From Bordetella parapertussis (GTDB lineage Bacteria > Pseudomonadota > Gammaproteobacteria > Burkholderiales > Burkholderiaceae_B): a DNA stretch of 61,739 bases. The stretch is from assembly GCA_945872285.1 (NCBI GenBank), contig CAMBZR010000009.1, forward strand, positions 1-61,739. Reading direction: 5' to 3'. The translations under genes were made by a program, and so were the position numbers. A model generated the notes under the pieces. The model did no database searches and had not been told where the DNA came from. It saw only the letters and a program-made list of their open reading frames with translations. Positions 8,291 through 17,729 of this stretch are shown here, in pieces. Within the stretch, counting starts at the first letter, position 1. Every line of letters begins with the position of its first letter.

Positions 8291-11014
8291 ATGCAAAATT
8301 TATTCGAGTTGCCTCAGATCGACTACGTCGGGCTCGCTCATTTAGTTGCGCGCGACACCACGATTCTCACTGTCAATAATCGGCTAGCGCGCGGTGTGCT
8401 TCAAGCGCTCGCCCGTCAACAAACGGCTCGGGCACAACAAGTGTCTGAAATACCTGCGGTCGTTCCTTGGTCGGGTTGGCTCGCGCAGCAGCTAGGGCGC
8501 GCGGTGTTTCAAGACGGGTTGCTCGAGCGGCGCCTGTTGCTCGATAACTTTGCTGCGCAGACGCTGTGGGTTGAGGTGATTACAGAGATCGAACAAGACC
8601 GCGTGCTGCTTGATGTGACGCAAGCCGCCACGGGGGCGATGCAAGCCGCTCAGTTGATCGACGAATGGCACATTACAGTCGATCAAACCGTCCAGACGCA
8701 AGAGTATAAAAATTTCGTCGACTGGCGCGATGTCTATCGCAGCCGTCTGCACGCCTTAGACGCGCTTGATCCAAATTCGATGGTGGCGGCTTTACTGCAG
8801 CATATTCGCGCCGGGTTGGCGTTGCCTCAAAACATTGTGCTAGCTGGATTTGCCGAAGTTTCACCGCGGTTCGGGCTCTTGCTTGACGCACTTGTGGCAC
8901 GTGGTGTTCAGCTTTTAGTGCTTCAAAAACCGGCCGTAGCGGCGGGAGAGCTGCGTCGCGTGGTCGCGCCTAATGCGCAGGCCGAGTGGCACGCGGCCGC
9001 GCGGTGGGCGCGTACCCAACTTGCGTCTCAGCCAGAGGGTCGTTATGCAATCGTCGCTGTTTCGTTAGATGCTCAGGTGCCGTTCGCGCGCCGAGTGCTC
9101 AGTAACGTGCTCAGCGATGCGCAAGGGGTCTCTGAATATGCTTTCAATATTGCGGTGGCTCGGCCCCTGGCCGACTGGCAGGTCGGGCGCGCCGCTTTGG
9201 CGTGGTTACGCACGTTTGTTCTGTTCAAAGAGCAAAACGGTGGCGCGCCTGCTGAGTTCAGCGCAGCACTGTTGGCGGGCTATTGTGCGGGTCATGCAAC
9301 CGAGCTCGGCGCACGCGCTTTAATCGACGCAAGTTGGCGACAAAGCTACATGGGTCACGTGAACCTCGCAAGCTGGACAGAGTCTCTGTCTAAGCTTGCG
9401 AAACTCTCACCCGCTTGGCAGCGCGCCTGGCAAAATTGGCAGACGCTTGAGGCGACGGCGCCTTGTGACTTTTGGTCGCAACACTTTCGCGCGACGCTCG
9501 CTTTGCTGGGATTTCCTGGTCAGACGCAGCAAAGTTCGGCGGTCTATCAAGCGGTCGAGGCGCTCGACGCCTTATTCGAACGATTTGAGTCGCTCTCGGC
9601 GATCTTGGGTGCTTTGACGGCAGGCGACGCGTTAAAACTTTTAAGTCGGCTCGTGCGCAGCACCCCGTTTCAGCCGCAGCGTGCGGCCAACACCCGCCTA
9701 GACGTCTTGGGTTTGCTTGAGGCCGAGGGTGGGCAGTGGGATGGCGTTTGGTTGTTGGGTCTGACAGACGAGGTCTTGCCTGCAGTCGCCAAGCCTAATC
9801 CTTTTATACCGATCTCGGCGTTGCGCCAAGCGCAAGCGCCCCGTTCAACCCCCGAGCGCGAGCGTCATTGGGCTGAGCAGATTTTTGCCAATCTATGCCA
9901 GACTGCACCAAACATCGTGCTGAGTTCTGCACAGTTTGAGGGCGAACGTCGGTTGCGCGCCTCGCCCTTGATTGCGTCGCTTGAACCCAGTTTAGAGAGC
10001 TGGGTTGCGGCGAAGCTTGCATTCGCGCCCGCTGAACTCGAACGTCAACGCGACGACCAAGGCCCCGCGGTTGGCGAGCACGAACAAATCAAGGGCGGCA
10101 TCGCCCTGCTCGAAACTCAGGCGCGTAACCCTCTTTGGGCGTTCCTGCGGTACCGCCTGTTTGCCAGAGGATTGCCTGCTTACACTGAGCTTGCCGACAA
10201 AATGCAGCGTGGTTTGTTTTTGCACGGTGTATTAGAGTGTCTCTGGCGAGAACTTGGCGCGCAAGAGGCGCTGCACGAGGCCGTGACAAACCGGACGCTA
10301 GAAGCGCAACTTGAGCGGATCGCCAACGAAGTTGGATGCAAAGAGTTACGCGCTTTGAGTGAGACCTTGCGAGAACTCGAAATCGCTCGTGGAATTGACG
10401 TCGTCAGGCAATGGCTGGCGCTCGAAGAAGCCCGTCTGCCTTTTCGCGTTCTTGAGGTCGAACAAAAGCGCGTACTGTCAGTCAAGGGCTTGGCCCTTGA
10501 GGTGCGCCTGGATCGGCTCGACGCGGTCGCGGGTGTTCGCAATAACGTCATCATTGATTACAAAACCGGTGCGACCTTGCCCAACGTGTTGCGTGACTGG
10601 AAAACCGCCCGACCGTTAAATTTACAGGTACCCGCTTATGCGATGATGCTTGAGCAGTCTGCGGCGCCTGAAACGCCAGGCGTCGACCAAATTGCCGACC
10701 CAAGCACCGATCCAAGCGCCGATCAAGTCGTCGGCTTAGTCTTGGTTCAGCTGCATGCAAAAGAGATGGCGGTTGCGGGTTTAGTCCAACAGCAGTGTTT
10801 GGATTTAAAAGGCCCCAAGACGCTTGACGAAGCCAAATTTGAAGACGAAAACTGGCAGGCAATGTTGACCAGACTGCGGACTTCCGTCGAAACACTTGCG
10901 ATCGAGTTCATGACAGGTCATGCGTTAAATGAATCTTGGTCAAAAGATGATTTGAAGTATTGCGATGTCTTGCCCTTATTGCGCCTGTCTGAAGATGAGC
11001 CCGACGATGAGTGA
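8291..11014 (+). CDS. PD-(D/E)XK nuclease family DNA repair protein, AddB-like
   Basis: A 907-residue protein of the type described as a probable DNA repair protein that accompanies a UvrD-like helicase (TIGR03623-like). The N-terminal half is a degenerate helicase-like region; LTVNNRLARGVLQAL sits where a P-loop would be but lacks the GKT. The C-terminal nuclease domain shows EVRLDRLDAV followed by IIDYKTGATLP, and downstream LQVPAYAMMLE with the Gln/Tyr of RecB-type nucleases. It overlaps the following helicase by eight bases, so the two proteins probably form one complex that processes double-strand ends, analogous to AddAB. The name is by family analogy only. Confidence 0.85.
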   Translation: MQNLFELPQIDYVGLAHLVARDTTILTVNNRLARGVLQALARQQTARAQQVSEIPAVVPWSGWLAQQLGRAVFQDGLLERRLLLDNFAAQTLWVEVITEIEQDRVLLDVTQAATGAMQAAQLIDEWHITVDQTVQTQEYKNFVDWRDVYRSRLHALDALDPNSMVAALLQHIRAGLALPQNIVLAGFAEVSPRFGLLLDALVARGVQLLVLQKPAVAAGELRRVVAPNAQAEWHAAARWARTQLASQPEGRYAIVAVSLDAQVPFARRVLSNVLSDAQGVSEYAFNIAVARPLADWQVGRAALAWLRTFVLFKEQNGGAPAEFSAALLAGYCAGHATELGARALIDASWRQSYMGHVNLASWTESLSKLAKLSPAWQRAWQNWQTLEATAPCDFWSQHFRATLALLGFPGQTQQSSAVYQAVEALDALFERFESLSAILGALTAGDALKLLSRLVRSTPFQPQRAANTRLDVLGLLEAEGGQWDGVWLLGLTDEVLPAVAKPNPFIPISALRQAQAPRSTPERERHWAEQIFANLCQTAPNIVLSSAQFEGERRLRASPLIASLEPSLESWVAAKLAFAPAELERQRDDQGPAVGEHEQIKGGIALLETQARNPLWAFLRYRLFARGLPAYTELADKMQRGLFLHGVLECLWRELGAQEALHEAVTNRTLEAQLERIANEVGCKELRALSETLRELEIARGIDVVRQWLALEEARLPFRVLEVEQKRVLSVKGLALEVRLDRLDAVAGVRNNVIIDYKTGATLPNVLRDWKTARPLNLQVPAYAMMLEQSAAPETPGVDQIADPSTDPSADQVVGLVLVQLHAKEMAVAGLVQQQCLDLKGPKTLDEAKFEDENWQAMLTRLRTSVETLAIEFMTGHALNESWSKDDLKYCDVLPLLRLSEDEPDDE

Positions 11015-14000
11015 GCGACAACCCAGCGATGCGGCGATCAGGCTGCAGGCCACCGACCCCAGACACTCGTTTTTAGTGCAGGCCCCCGCAGGCTCTGGAA
11101 AAACAGAGCTCTTGACGGATCGAATTCTGGCGTTGCTAAGCACGGTTAAAAGACCTGAAGACATTGTCGCCATTACCTTCACGCGCAAAGCGGCCGCCGA
11201 AATGCACGAGCGCGTGCTTGAAAAATTAACCAAAGGGCTAAGCGACACGCCGCCGGCGCTTGAGCATGAGCGCCGGAGCTGGGAAATGGCGCGCAAGGTG
11301 CTTGAGCGTGATCGAGAGCATCAGTGGGAGATTCTGCAGTATCCCGCGCGCTTGACGATTCGTACGATCGATTCGTTTTGCGCCTCGCTGGTGCGTGCGA
11401 TGCCCTGGATGTCTTCGATGGGCGGTCTGCCCGGTATTTCGGAAGACGCGCGACCGCATTATCTGGCCGCAGCGACCGCGACACTTGAGCTTGCTGCTAC
11501 AGAGCCTGAGGTTAAGCGTTTGCTTCAACATATGGATTTGGACGTGACAGCGACGCGCGATGCGTTGGCCGATATGCTGAGTCAGCGCGATCAATGGTTG
11601 CCGCACGTGCAGCAGGTCGGACGCATCGGGTCGACTGAGAAAGACTCTGGCCGCGACAACTTAGAACACAACTTACAGCAGGCGATCGAACGAGATCTTG
11701 AGCGGTTGCGTGTGCAAATGCCGGCCGGCTGGGCGCAAGAGCTTGCACCCTTTGGGCATTACGCTGCCAGCAATCTGATGGCGACCGGAGCAGGTCATCC
11801 GATCGAGGCCCTGTTGGACTGGTCGGGTGAGGAATTCGAAGCAAGCATCGATGAGCTTGACCGTTGGAAAGGACTCGCGGCGTTGTTGTTAAAAAAAGAT
11901 GGTGATTTTCGCCAGACGGTTGACAAAGGGACTGGGTTCCCACCTAGCCCCGAGACCAAACCGCTAAAGGCCGATTTACTGGAGTGGCTTGACGCACAAC
12001 GAACAAGCGACGAGGCGCTTGTGCGGCCCGAGTGGGTGCTTCGTCTGGCCGCGATTGCTCAGGCGCCGCAGGCTGAATTTACCGCCGAGCAGTGGTCCAT
12101 CATTCAGGCACAAATTCGGTGTTTGAATCTGGCAGCGGGTCAGTTGGTGCTGCAATTCATACGGGCGGGCGAAGTTGATTTTATTGAGATTGCGCGCCGT
12201 GCGGACTTGGCGCTCGGGCACTCAGACGAGCCGACTGAGCTCTTACTTAAGCTCGACGCAAGTATTCAACATTTATTAATTGATGAGTTTCAAGACACGA
12301 GCCTTTCACAGATTTCGTTAATTACGAAGCTCACTTCGGGTTGGCAGCAAGGTGATGGACGAAGTTTGTTCTTGGTGGGCGACCCGATGCAGTCAATCTA
12401 TCGGTTTCGCAAAGCGGACGTCAGTCTGTTTATTAAAGTGCGAGATCAGGGCTTAGAGGGGCTGGCCTTGACCTGTTTGCAGTTGACCGATAATTTTCGC
12501 TCGCAAGGCAAGATCGTGCAATGGGTCAATGCGACCTTTAAACCGATGTTGCCCGAAACGGATGATCCGACGATTGGCGCGATTTCGTATGCGACGTCGG
12601 TGGCTTTTAAAGCCGACACGACGCTTGAGGCTGTGCAGTACCATTCATTCTTGCCTGGTGATGAACAAACCTCGCAGCAACGCGTCGTTGAGTTGGCGCG
12701 TCAGGCGTTGGCGCAGTTTAATCAGCCCCAGCACAAGCATCCTGTCGCAATTCTAGTGCGTGCACGCGCGCACCTGCTCGATGTCACTCAGCTGCTGCAA
12801 CAAGCCGGGATTGCGTGTCGGGCGGTTGAGTTGGTGCCGCTGTATCAACGCTCGTATGTGATTGACCTCGTGCAACTCGCGCGGGCCTTAACCCACCCAG
12901 CCGATCGTCTGGCTTGGCTGTCAGTGCTGCGTTCGCCCTACTGCGGCTTGACTCTTGAGAGCTTGCATCGCCTGTTCGCGCAACCTTACCAGACTATCTC
13001 CGAACTGCTGCGCGCCGCGCTTGAGCCAGACGGGGCAGACCAAACGTGCGTCGCTCAACAAGTATTGATGCCGGCAGAATTTTTGCGATTGCGTGCCACA
13101 GCAACGATCTTGCTTGACGCCTTAGTGCAAGATGATGTGCAGCCTTTTGCGGCGCGCCTTGAAGGCGTTTGGCGTGCCTTAGCGGGGCCGTCATTCGCTC
13201 AGTCTGAGGCAGATTTGCAAGATGCTGAAAGTTTGTTTGAACTGATTGAGCGCCTTGCGCCTTATGGTGCGCTTGATCTTGACGTGCTGCAAGAGCGGTT
13301 AAAAAAACTCTATGCCGCGCCCGACCCGCACGAGCGTGCAGTTGAAATCATGACCATGCATAAATGCAAGGGCTTGCAATTTGAGACCGTGATTCTGTAT
13401 GGCTTGCAAAAAAAACCTCCATCAGATCGCTCGCCCTTGCTGCGATTTGAACAGGTTGGCGCACAGTTGATGCTCGGCCCGATCAAAGCGCGCGCGAGTA
13501 AAGAGCAGGATCCGATCGCGAAATATCTTGCGGCACGCGAGAAGTGTCGCGGCGAATTTGAAATAGACCGTTTGTTGTATGTCGCCGCGACTCGCGCCAA
13601 AGAAGTGTTGCATTTGGTGGCAGATTTGAGCTTGGCAAATAAAGAGTTGGCGTTGACTGAGCCGATTAAAGGTAGCTTGCTAGAACGATTATGGCCGACC
13701 TGGAATCGGGCTTCAATTGCCCAATTGCTCGTGCGTCCAGAGGATCACTCAAAGACGATGCCCTTTTATCAAGGTGGCCTGCTTAGTCGACTGGCGCGAG
13801 CAGCCTTGCCTTCGGTGGGGGTCGCGCACGCACGTTTGCCCGGCGACGCCACGGCGACTGCAGCCTCGGGTGTCGCCGACGCTAAGACTGCGCCAGCGCT
13901 GGCTGCGACGCCCACTTATAACGCCGCGTATGCGTGGCCCGCGACAAAAACTTACGAGCGAGTGTTGGGCACACTGACCCACGCCTGGCTTGACCACCTT

Positions 14001-14477
14001 GGCGAGCAGGGTGTGGCATCGTGGTCAGAGCGCAGCTTGCTTGAGCAACGTGCGCGGATCGAACGTCAGTGTGTGCAGGCGGGTGTGCCTGCGCCAGAGG
14101 TCTCGAATGCGGCGCACGAAGTGCTTGAGACGCTACTTGCCATGCTGCGGCACGACCGGGGACAAAGTTTGCTGCGCCAGGTGGGCGCACGCCGAGAATG
14201 GGCGTTGCTCGATGCCTCAGGTAAGGTGTCTGTGCTGGACTTGGCCTTACAAGACGAGCGGGGCTGGTTGGTGGTCGACTACAAAACGGGTCGTCCGCTG
14301 CATACTGAAACGCCTCAAGTCTTTGGTCAGCGAATGTTGTCGCGTTACACCAGGCAATTACAAGGCTATTGCGATCAGGTGACGGGATTAGATGGTCGGG
14401 CGGCGCGCGCAGCGCTTTATTTTCCTAGGGACGACCTGTGGTTCGAGTTCGAGCCGTCAGCAAGCCCTGAGCCCTGA
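11007..14477 (+). CDS. UvrD/Rep-type helicase with C-terminal nuclease domain, AddA-like
   Basis: An SF1A helicase of 1156 residues, partner of the preceding nuclease protein. Helicase motifs in order: I QAPAGSGKTELLTDRIL, Ia ITFTRKAAAEM, II LLIDEFQDTS, III LVGDPMQSIYRFRKAD, IV TDNFRSQ, V IMTMHKCKGLQFETVIL, VI LLYVAATRAKEVLHL. The last 200 residues carry a second PD-(D/E)XK nuclease (WLVVDYKTGRPL, then QLQGYCDQV). Start chosen at ATG 11007, which makes an ATGAGTGA overlap with the previous stop; in-frame starts at 10995 and 10965 are less likely. Expected role is resection of DNA breaks before RecA loading, in place of RecBCD. No recB, recC or recD is seen here. Confidence 0.9.
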   Translation: MSERQPSDAAIRLQATDPRHSFLVQAPAGSGKTELLTDRILALLSTVKRPEDIVAITFTRKAAAEMHERVLEKLTKGLSDTPPALEHERRSWEMARKVLERDREHQWEILQYPARLTIRTIDSFCASLVRAMPWMSSMGGLPGISEDARPHYLAAATATLELAATEPEVKRLLQHMDLDVTATRDALADMLSQRDQWLPHVQQVGRIGSTEKDSGRDNLEHNLQQAIERDLERLRVQMPAGWAQELAPFGHYAASNLMATGAGHPIEALLDWSGEEFEASIDELDRWKGLAALLLKKDGDFRQTVDKGTGFPPSPETKPLKADLLEWLDAQRTSDEALVRPEWVLRLAAIAQAPQAEFTAEQWSIIQAQIRCLNLAAGQLVLQFIRAGEVDFIEIARRADLALGHSDEPTELLLKLDASIQHLLIDEFQDTSLSQISLITKLTSGWQQGDGRSLFLVGDPMQSIYRFRKADVSLFIKVRDQGLEGLALTCLQLTDNFRSQGKIVQWVNATFKPMLPETDDPTIGAISYATSVAFKADTTLEAVQYHSFLPGDEQTSQQRVVELARQALAQFNQPQHKHPVAILVRARAHLLDVTQLLQQAGIACRAVELVPLYQRSYVIDLVQLARALTHPADRLAWLSVLRSPYCGLTLESLHRLFAQPYQTISELLRAALEPDGADQTCVAQQVLMPAEFLRLRATATILLDALVQDDVQPFAARLEGVWRALAGPSFAQSEADLQDAESLFELIERLAPYGALDLDVLQERLKKLYAAPDPHERAVEIMTMHKCKGLQFETVILYGLQKKPPSDRSPLLRFEQVGAQLMLGPIKARASKEQDPIAKYLAAREKCRGEFEIDRLLYVAATRAKEVLHLVADLSLANKELALTEPIKGSLLERLWPTWNRASIAQLLVRPEDHSKTMPFYQGGLLSRLARAALPSVGVAHARLPGDATATAASGVADAKTAPALAATPTYNAAYAWPATKTYERVLGTLTHAWLDHLGEQGVASWSERSLLEQRARIERQCVQAGVPAPEVSNAAHEVLETLLAMLRHDRGQSLLRQVGARREWALLDASGKVSVLDLALQDERGWLVVDYKTGRPLHTETPQVFGQRMLSRYTRQLQGYCDQVTGLDGRAARAALYFPRDDLWFEFEPSASPEP

Positions 14478-14490
14478 TAGAATGTAGGTT

Positions 14491-14585
14491 GGCGGGCCCC
14501 TTCGCATGGTTCGGCGGCAAATCTGGTCAGGTCGGGAACGAAGCAGCCATAGTCGTGCAGAAACAGTGCCGAAGTCAGGCTCGCC
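14491..14585 (+). ncRNA. ffs: 4.5S signal recognition particle RNA (small bacterial type)
   Basis: The conserved Ffh-binding core is present as GGTCAGGTCGGGAACGAAGCAGCC, written here in parts: GGTCAGGTCGGGAA then CGAAGCAGCC (14525-14548). The ends pair: GGCGGGCC (14491-14498) with GGCTCGCC (14578-14585). A TAGAAT -10-like box at 14478-14483 immediately follows the helicase stop codon, so the promoter overlaps that gene's end. Exact ends may differ by a few bases. It lies just upstream of dnaX, an order common in betaproteobacteria. Confidence 0.93.
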
Positions 14586-14608
14586 TCTCTAATTTTGTTA
14601 TTGTCTGT

Positions 14609-14672
14609 GGTCTGTGACGTTGGTCAGTGGCTCCTGTCGTTGATTGTTGTCTGTGACGTTGTCAGTAATTTT
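14609..14672 (+). repeat. Imperfect direct repeat in the ffs-dnaX gap
   Basis: Two copies of a sequence close to TCTGTGACGTTGGTCAGT lie about 38-40 bases apart (about 14611-14628 and 14649-14666), with a third partial TTGTCAGTGA just after. Each copy contains a TGAC...GTCA dyad. They fall in the leader of dnaX. They could be protein sites or a simple duplication; no known regulator is implied. Confidence 0.5.
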
Positions 14673-14693
14673 TGTCAGTGATTCGCACCTCTC

Positions 14694-16592
14694 ATGACTT
14701 ATCTGGTCCTTGCGCGCAAATGGCGTCCCCGTTCGTTTGACACCTTGGTCGGTCAAGATCACGTTGTCCGGGCCTTGACGCACGCGCTTACGACGCAGCG
14801 CCTGCATCACGCTTGGCTTTTTACGGGCACACGCGGTGTCGGCAAAACAACGTTGTCGCGTATTCTGGCTAAAGCCTTAAATTGCGAAACCGGCATCACG
14901 GCTACACCTTGCGGGGTGTGTCAGGCTTGCACGCAAATCGATGAAGGTCGCTTTGTGGATTACCTAGAGCTCGATGCGGCCTCGAATCGTGGCGTTGAAG
15001 AAATGACGCAGTTGCTTGAACAGGCTGTGTATTCGCCTAGTGTGGGCCGCTTCAAGGTCTATATGATCGACGAGGTTCACATGCTAACCGGGCATGCGTT
15101 TAACGCGATGCTTAAAACGCTTGAAGAGCCCCCAGCGCACGTCAAATTCATCTTGGCAACGACCGACCCACAAAAGATACCGGTCACTGTGCTCTCGCGC
15201 TGTCTGCAGTTCAACCTTAAGCAGATGCCGGGCGAGGCGATTGTGGGCCATCTCGAGCAAGTCCTGAACGCAGAAAACATCCCTTTCGAAGTCCCGGCTT
15301 TACGGTTATTAGGGCAAGCTGCGTCGGGTTCGATGCGCGACGCCCTGTCACTGACCGACCAGGCCATCGCCTTTAGTGCTGACAACATTACCGAAGAAGC
15401 CGTACGCGGGATGTTAGGCACGATCGATCAGCGTCATCTGATTCGCCTGCTCGAGGCTTTGCAAACGGGGCAGGCTGGTGCCGTACTTGAGATCGCAGAC
15501 GAATTGGCTACCCGTGGTTTGTCGTATCGTGCTGCGCTGGCGGATTTGGCGATTTTGTTGTCGCGTATTGCAATTGTGCAACGCGTTGCACAGGCGGTGG
15601 ACGAGGCTGATCCGATCGCCGCCGATATCAAGCGTTTGGCAAGCGCTCTGCAGCCTGATGCTGTGCAATTGTTTTATACCGTCGCGGTGCACAGTCGCTC
15701 AGAACTCGCCATTGCACCCGACGAATACGCGGGTTTTGTGATGGCCTGCCTACGCATGTTGTCGCTGTCGCGCGCGGCCGGCGGAGCCTTGCAACCCGAG
15801 TCGCCTCAAGTCGGGCAGGGCGTAATGAACTCAGGTTCTTCGTCTTCTCAGACCGTGGCTGCCATTGCGCCGACCCTAGCGCCAACGCCCGAGCCGCAAA
15901 AAAAAACAGTTAGCCCTCGTTTGACAACGCCTCAGGTGACAACCGCTCAGGCTGCAACCGCCCAGGTGACAACTCCTCAGGTGACAACGCCTCGGGTGAC
16001 AACGCCTCAGCTTGCAGCAAGTCAGAAGCGCGCGCCCCAAGCGCAAGCGCGTGCAGACGACGGTGAGGACGAGTCTTCCTTTTCAGACCCCGAGCCTGAG
16101 TTCTTCTCGGGCGACGAGTTTGATGGGCGTTCAGAGCCCGTCTTTGATCAGGCCGATGATGAGGACTTCGCTCAAACGGCTCCGGCTCCGCGCTCTGACA
16201 CGATTGTGTTACCTGAAGACTGGGCTGGATTTTCAGCTAAATTACCGCTCTCGGGCATGGCCGCGCAGTTGGCGCGACAGTCTGAATGCGTTGCCATTTC
16301 AGGCCGCACAATGACCTTAAGAGTCGCCACAAAAGCTTTGTCTGAGGGCGCGCATGCCGAGCGTTTGCGTGCCGTCTTGACTGAATATTTTGGCTTTGTG
16401 GTACAGGTATTTTTTGAGATTGGTCAAGGTCAGGGGCAGTCTGCTCACGCTGTAGATCAGGCTGAACAAGCTGCACGGCAGCAAGCCGCCGAACAGGCCG
16501 TTAAGCTCGATCCATTTGTACTAGCTTTGGTAAAAGATTTTGGCGCGCAGGTGGTGCCGGGATCGATTCGTCCCGGCCAAGCATCGCGCTGA
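14694..16592 (+). CDS. dnaX: DNA polymerase III subunits gamma and tau
   Basis: DnaX is the clamp-loader motor and, as tau, the organiser of the replisome. Full length here is 632 residues, close to E. coli tau (643). Seen: Walker A GTRGVGKTTLSRIL (about residues 44-57), the zinc cysteines (C-x8-C-x2-C-x2-C around residues 64-79), Walker B/DEVH motif DEVHMLTGHAFN, and SRC sensor VLSRCLQF. Domain III ends near 370; a Pro/Gln/Thr-rich linker follows; the C-terminal tau region (about 500-632) is complete. A run of nine A at codons 402-404 would yield a gamma-like product of about 406-409 residues on slippage (see separate feature). Followed by ybaB and recR, the standard dnaX-ybaB-recR order. 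Confidence 0.96.
   Translation: MTYLVLARKWRPRSFDTLVGQDHVVRALTHALTTQRLHHAWLFTGTRGVGKTTLSRILAKALNCETGITATPCGVCQACTQIDEGRFVDYLELDAASNRGVEEMTQLLEQAVYSPSVGRFKVYMIDEVHMLTGHAFNAMLKTLEEPPAHVKFILATTDPQKIPVTVLSRCLQFNLKQMPGEAIVGHLEQVLNAENIPFEVPALRLLGQAASGSMRDALSLTDQAIAFSADNITEEAVRGMLGTIDQRHLIRLLEALQTGQAGAVLEIADELATRGLSYRAALADLAILLSRIAIVQRVAQAVDEADPIAADIKRLASALQPDAVQLFYTVAVHSRSELAIAPDEYAGFVMACLRMLSLSRAAGGALQPESPQVGQGVMNSGSSSSQTVAAIAPTLAPTPEPQKKTVSPRLTTPQVTTAQAATAQVTTPQVTTPRVTTPQLAASQKRAPQAQARADDGEDESSFSDPEPEFFSGDEFDGRSEPVFDQADDEDFAQTAPAPRSDTIVLPEDWAGFSAKLPLSGMAAQLARQSECVAISGRTMTLRVATKALSEGAHAERLRAVLTEYFGFVVQVFFEIGQGQGQSAHAVDQAEQAARQQAAEQAVKLDPFVLALVKDFGAQVVPGSIRPGQASR
15898..15906 (+). promoter_or_regulatory. 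A9 slippery run in dnaX, candidate signal for making gamma
   Basis: Nine consecutive A occur in the frame CAA AAA AAA ACA, just past the end of the clamp-loader domains. A shift of -1 (or one inserted A) reads two more codons (AAC AGT) then TAG at 15911-15913, giving about 406 residues. A shift of +1 (or one lost A) reads CAG TTA GCC CTC GTT then TGA at 15922-15924, giving about 409 residues. E. coli makes gamma by ribosomal frameshifting at A6G, and Thermus makes it by transcriptional slippage at an A9 run. The mechanism here is inference. Confidence 0.55.
15924..16013 (+). repeat. Six 15-bp tandem repeats within dnaX (pentapeptide TTPQV type)
   Basis: Residues 411-440 read as six five-residue units: TTPQV, TTAQA, ATAQV, TTPQV, TTPRV, TTPQL. 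At the DNA level the unit is close to ACAACGCCTCAGGTG. The repeat lies in the flexible linker between the clamp-loader core and the tau C-terminus, only 18 bases after the A9 run. Copy number probably varies between strains. Confidence 0.85.
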
Positions 16593-16706
16593 GCTGTGCG
16601 TTGCGATAGGGCGGCGCAAATCAGATAAACATTCAAGCAGTGAGTGACTGAACCAAATAATACCAACTCATTTATTTTTTACTCAATCAATTCAGGAAAC
16701 CAAGCC

Positions 16707-17033
16707 ATGATGAAAGGACAAATAGCGGGTTTGATGCGTCAAGCGCAGCAGATGCAAGAAAATATGAAAAAAGCGCAAGACGCACTCGCTGATATTTTGG
16801 TTGAAGGTGCCTCGGGCGGTAGTTTGGTGAAGGTCACGATGACTTGCCGCCACGATGTCAAGCGAGTCACGATCGATCCAAGCTTGCTAGCCGACGACAA
16901 AGAGATGCTCGAAGATTTAGTGGCCGCCGCCTTTAACGACGCCTTGCGCAAAGCCGAAGCGACCTCCCAAGAAAAAATGGCAGGTGCCACCGCTGGGATG
17001 CCCCTGCCACCCGGGATGAAGTTGCCGTTCTGA
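16707..17033 (+). CDS. ybaB: YbaB/EbfC family nucleoid-associated protein
   Basis: A 108-residue DNA-binding protein of the YbaB/EbfC family. The start [22 protein letters not shown] is the standard amphipathic helix, and the tail [13 protein letters not shown] is typical. An AGGAAACC stretch at about 16692-16699 is the ribosome site; the in-frame upstream extension from 16644 has no family resemblance and was dropped. ATG 16710 is an equally good start. The stop overlaps the recR start by one base, so translation is coupled. The family's exact role remains unclear; it binds DNA and usually sits between dnaX and recR. Confidence 0.94.
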   Translation: MMKGQIAGLMRQAQQMQENMKKAQDALADILVEGASGGSLVKVTMTCRHDVKRVTIDPSLLADDKEMLEDLVAAAFNDALRKAEATSQEKMAGATAGMPLPPGMKLPF

Positions 17034-17641
17034 TGAGCAAGACGCCTGCCGAACCGCAACCGCTTTTAGCCTTGGTTGAGGCGTTACGCCGTTTGCCGGG
17101 GGTTGGTGCGCGCACTGCGCGGCGCATGGCCTATCACTTGCTGCAGCACGATCTGAAGGCCGCGCAGCAACTCGGGCAGGCGTTGACCGATGCGGTACAG
17201 CGACTGCAGCACTGTATGCAGTGCAATGGTTTTACCGAGGTGCCGGTGTGCGCCGTGTGTACACACCCCGGGCGCGACCCGAGCCTGCTGTGCATTGTCG
17301 AAACGCCGGCCGATCAAAATTCGATCGAAGCGACACACGGCTATCAGGGGCTGTACTACGTGTTAATGGGTAGTCTGGCCCCGCTCGAAGGAACGGGTCC
17401 CGACGAGCTCGACTTTGAGCGCGTCCTGAAGCGCGCGAGCGACGGGGTCGTGCAAGAGGTTATCTTGGCCACAAACTTTACGGCCGAGGGCGAAACCACA
17501 GCGCATTATCTCTCTGAAGCCTTACGTCTAAAAGGTATCAAAGTCACGCGTCTGGCTCGTGGGGTACCGGCCGGTAGCGAAATTGAATACGTTGACGCAG
17601 GCACCGTTGCCTGGGCGTTACTCGAGCGCAAGCCCACCTAA
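17033..17641 (+). CDS. recR: Recombination mediator protein RecR
   Basis: RecR works with RecO (and RecF) to load RecA on SSB-coated gaps. The 202-residue length is normal. The N-terminal helix-hairpin-helix region ([24 protein letters not shown]), a C4 zinc finger ([16 protein letters not shown]), and the Toprim domain beginning [15 protein letters not shown] are intact, with the C-terminal [23 protein letters not shown] motif. It shares one base with the ybaB stop. Confidence 0.96.
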   Translation: MSKTPAEPQPLLALVEALRRLPGVGARTARRMAYHLLQHDLKAAQQLGQALTDAVQRLQHCMQCNGFTEVPVCAVCTHPGRDPSLLCIVETPADQNSIEATHGYQGLYYVLMGSLAPLEGTGPDELDFERVLKRASDGVVQEVILATNFTAEGETTAHYLSEALRLKGIKVTRLARGVPAGSEIEYVDAGTVAWALLERKPT

Positions 17642-17729
17642 ATTCGTCTTTTTTTAGGGGTAAACGCCGTATTGTGGTGGCAGGGGGCTGTGCTTAAATA
17701 GAAGTTCAACAACATTTCGAGAGACGCTC

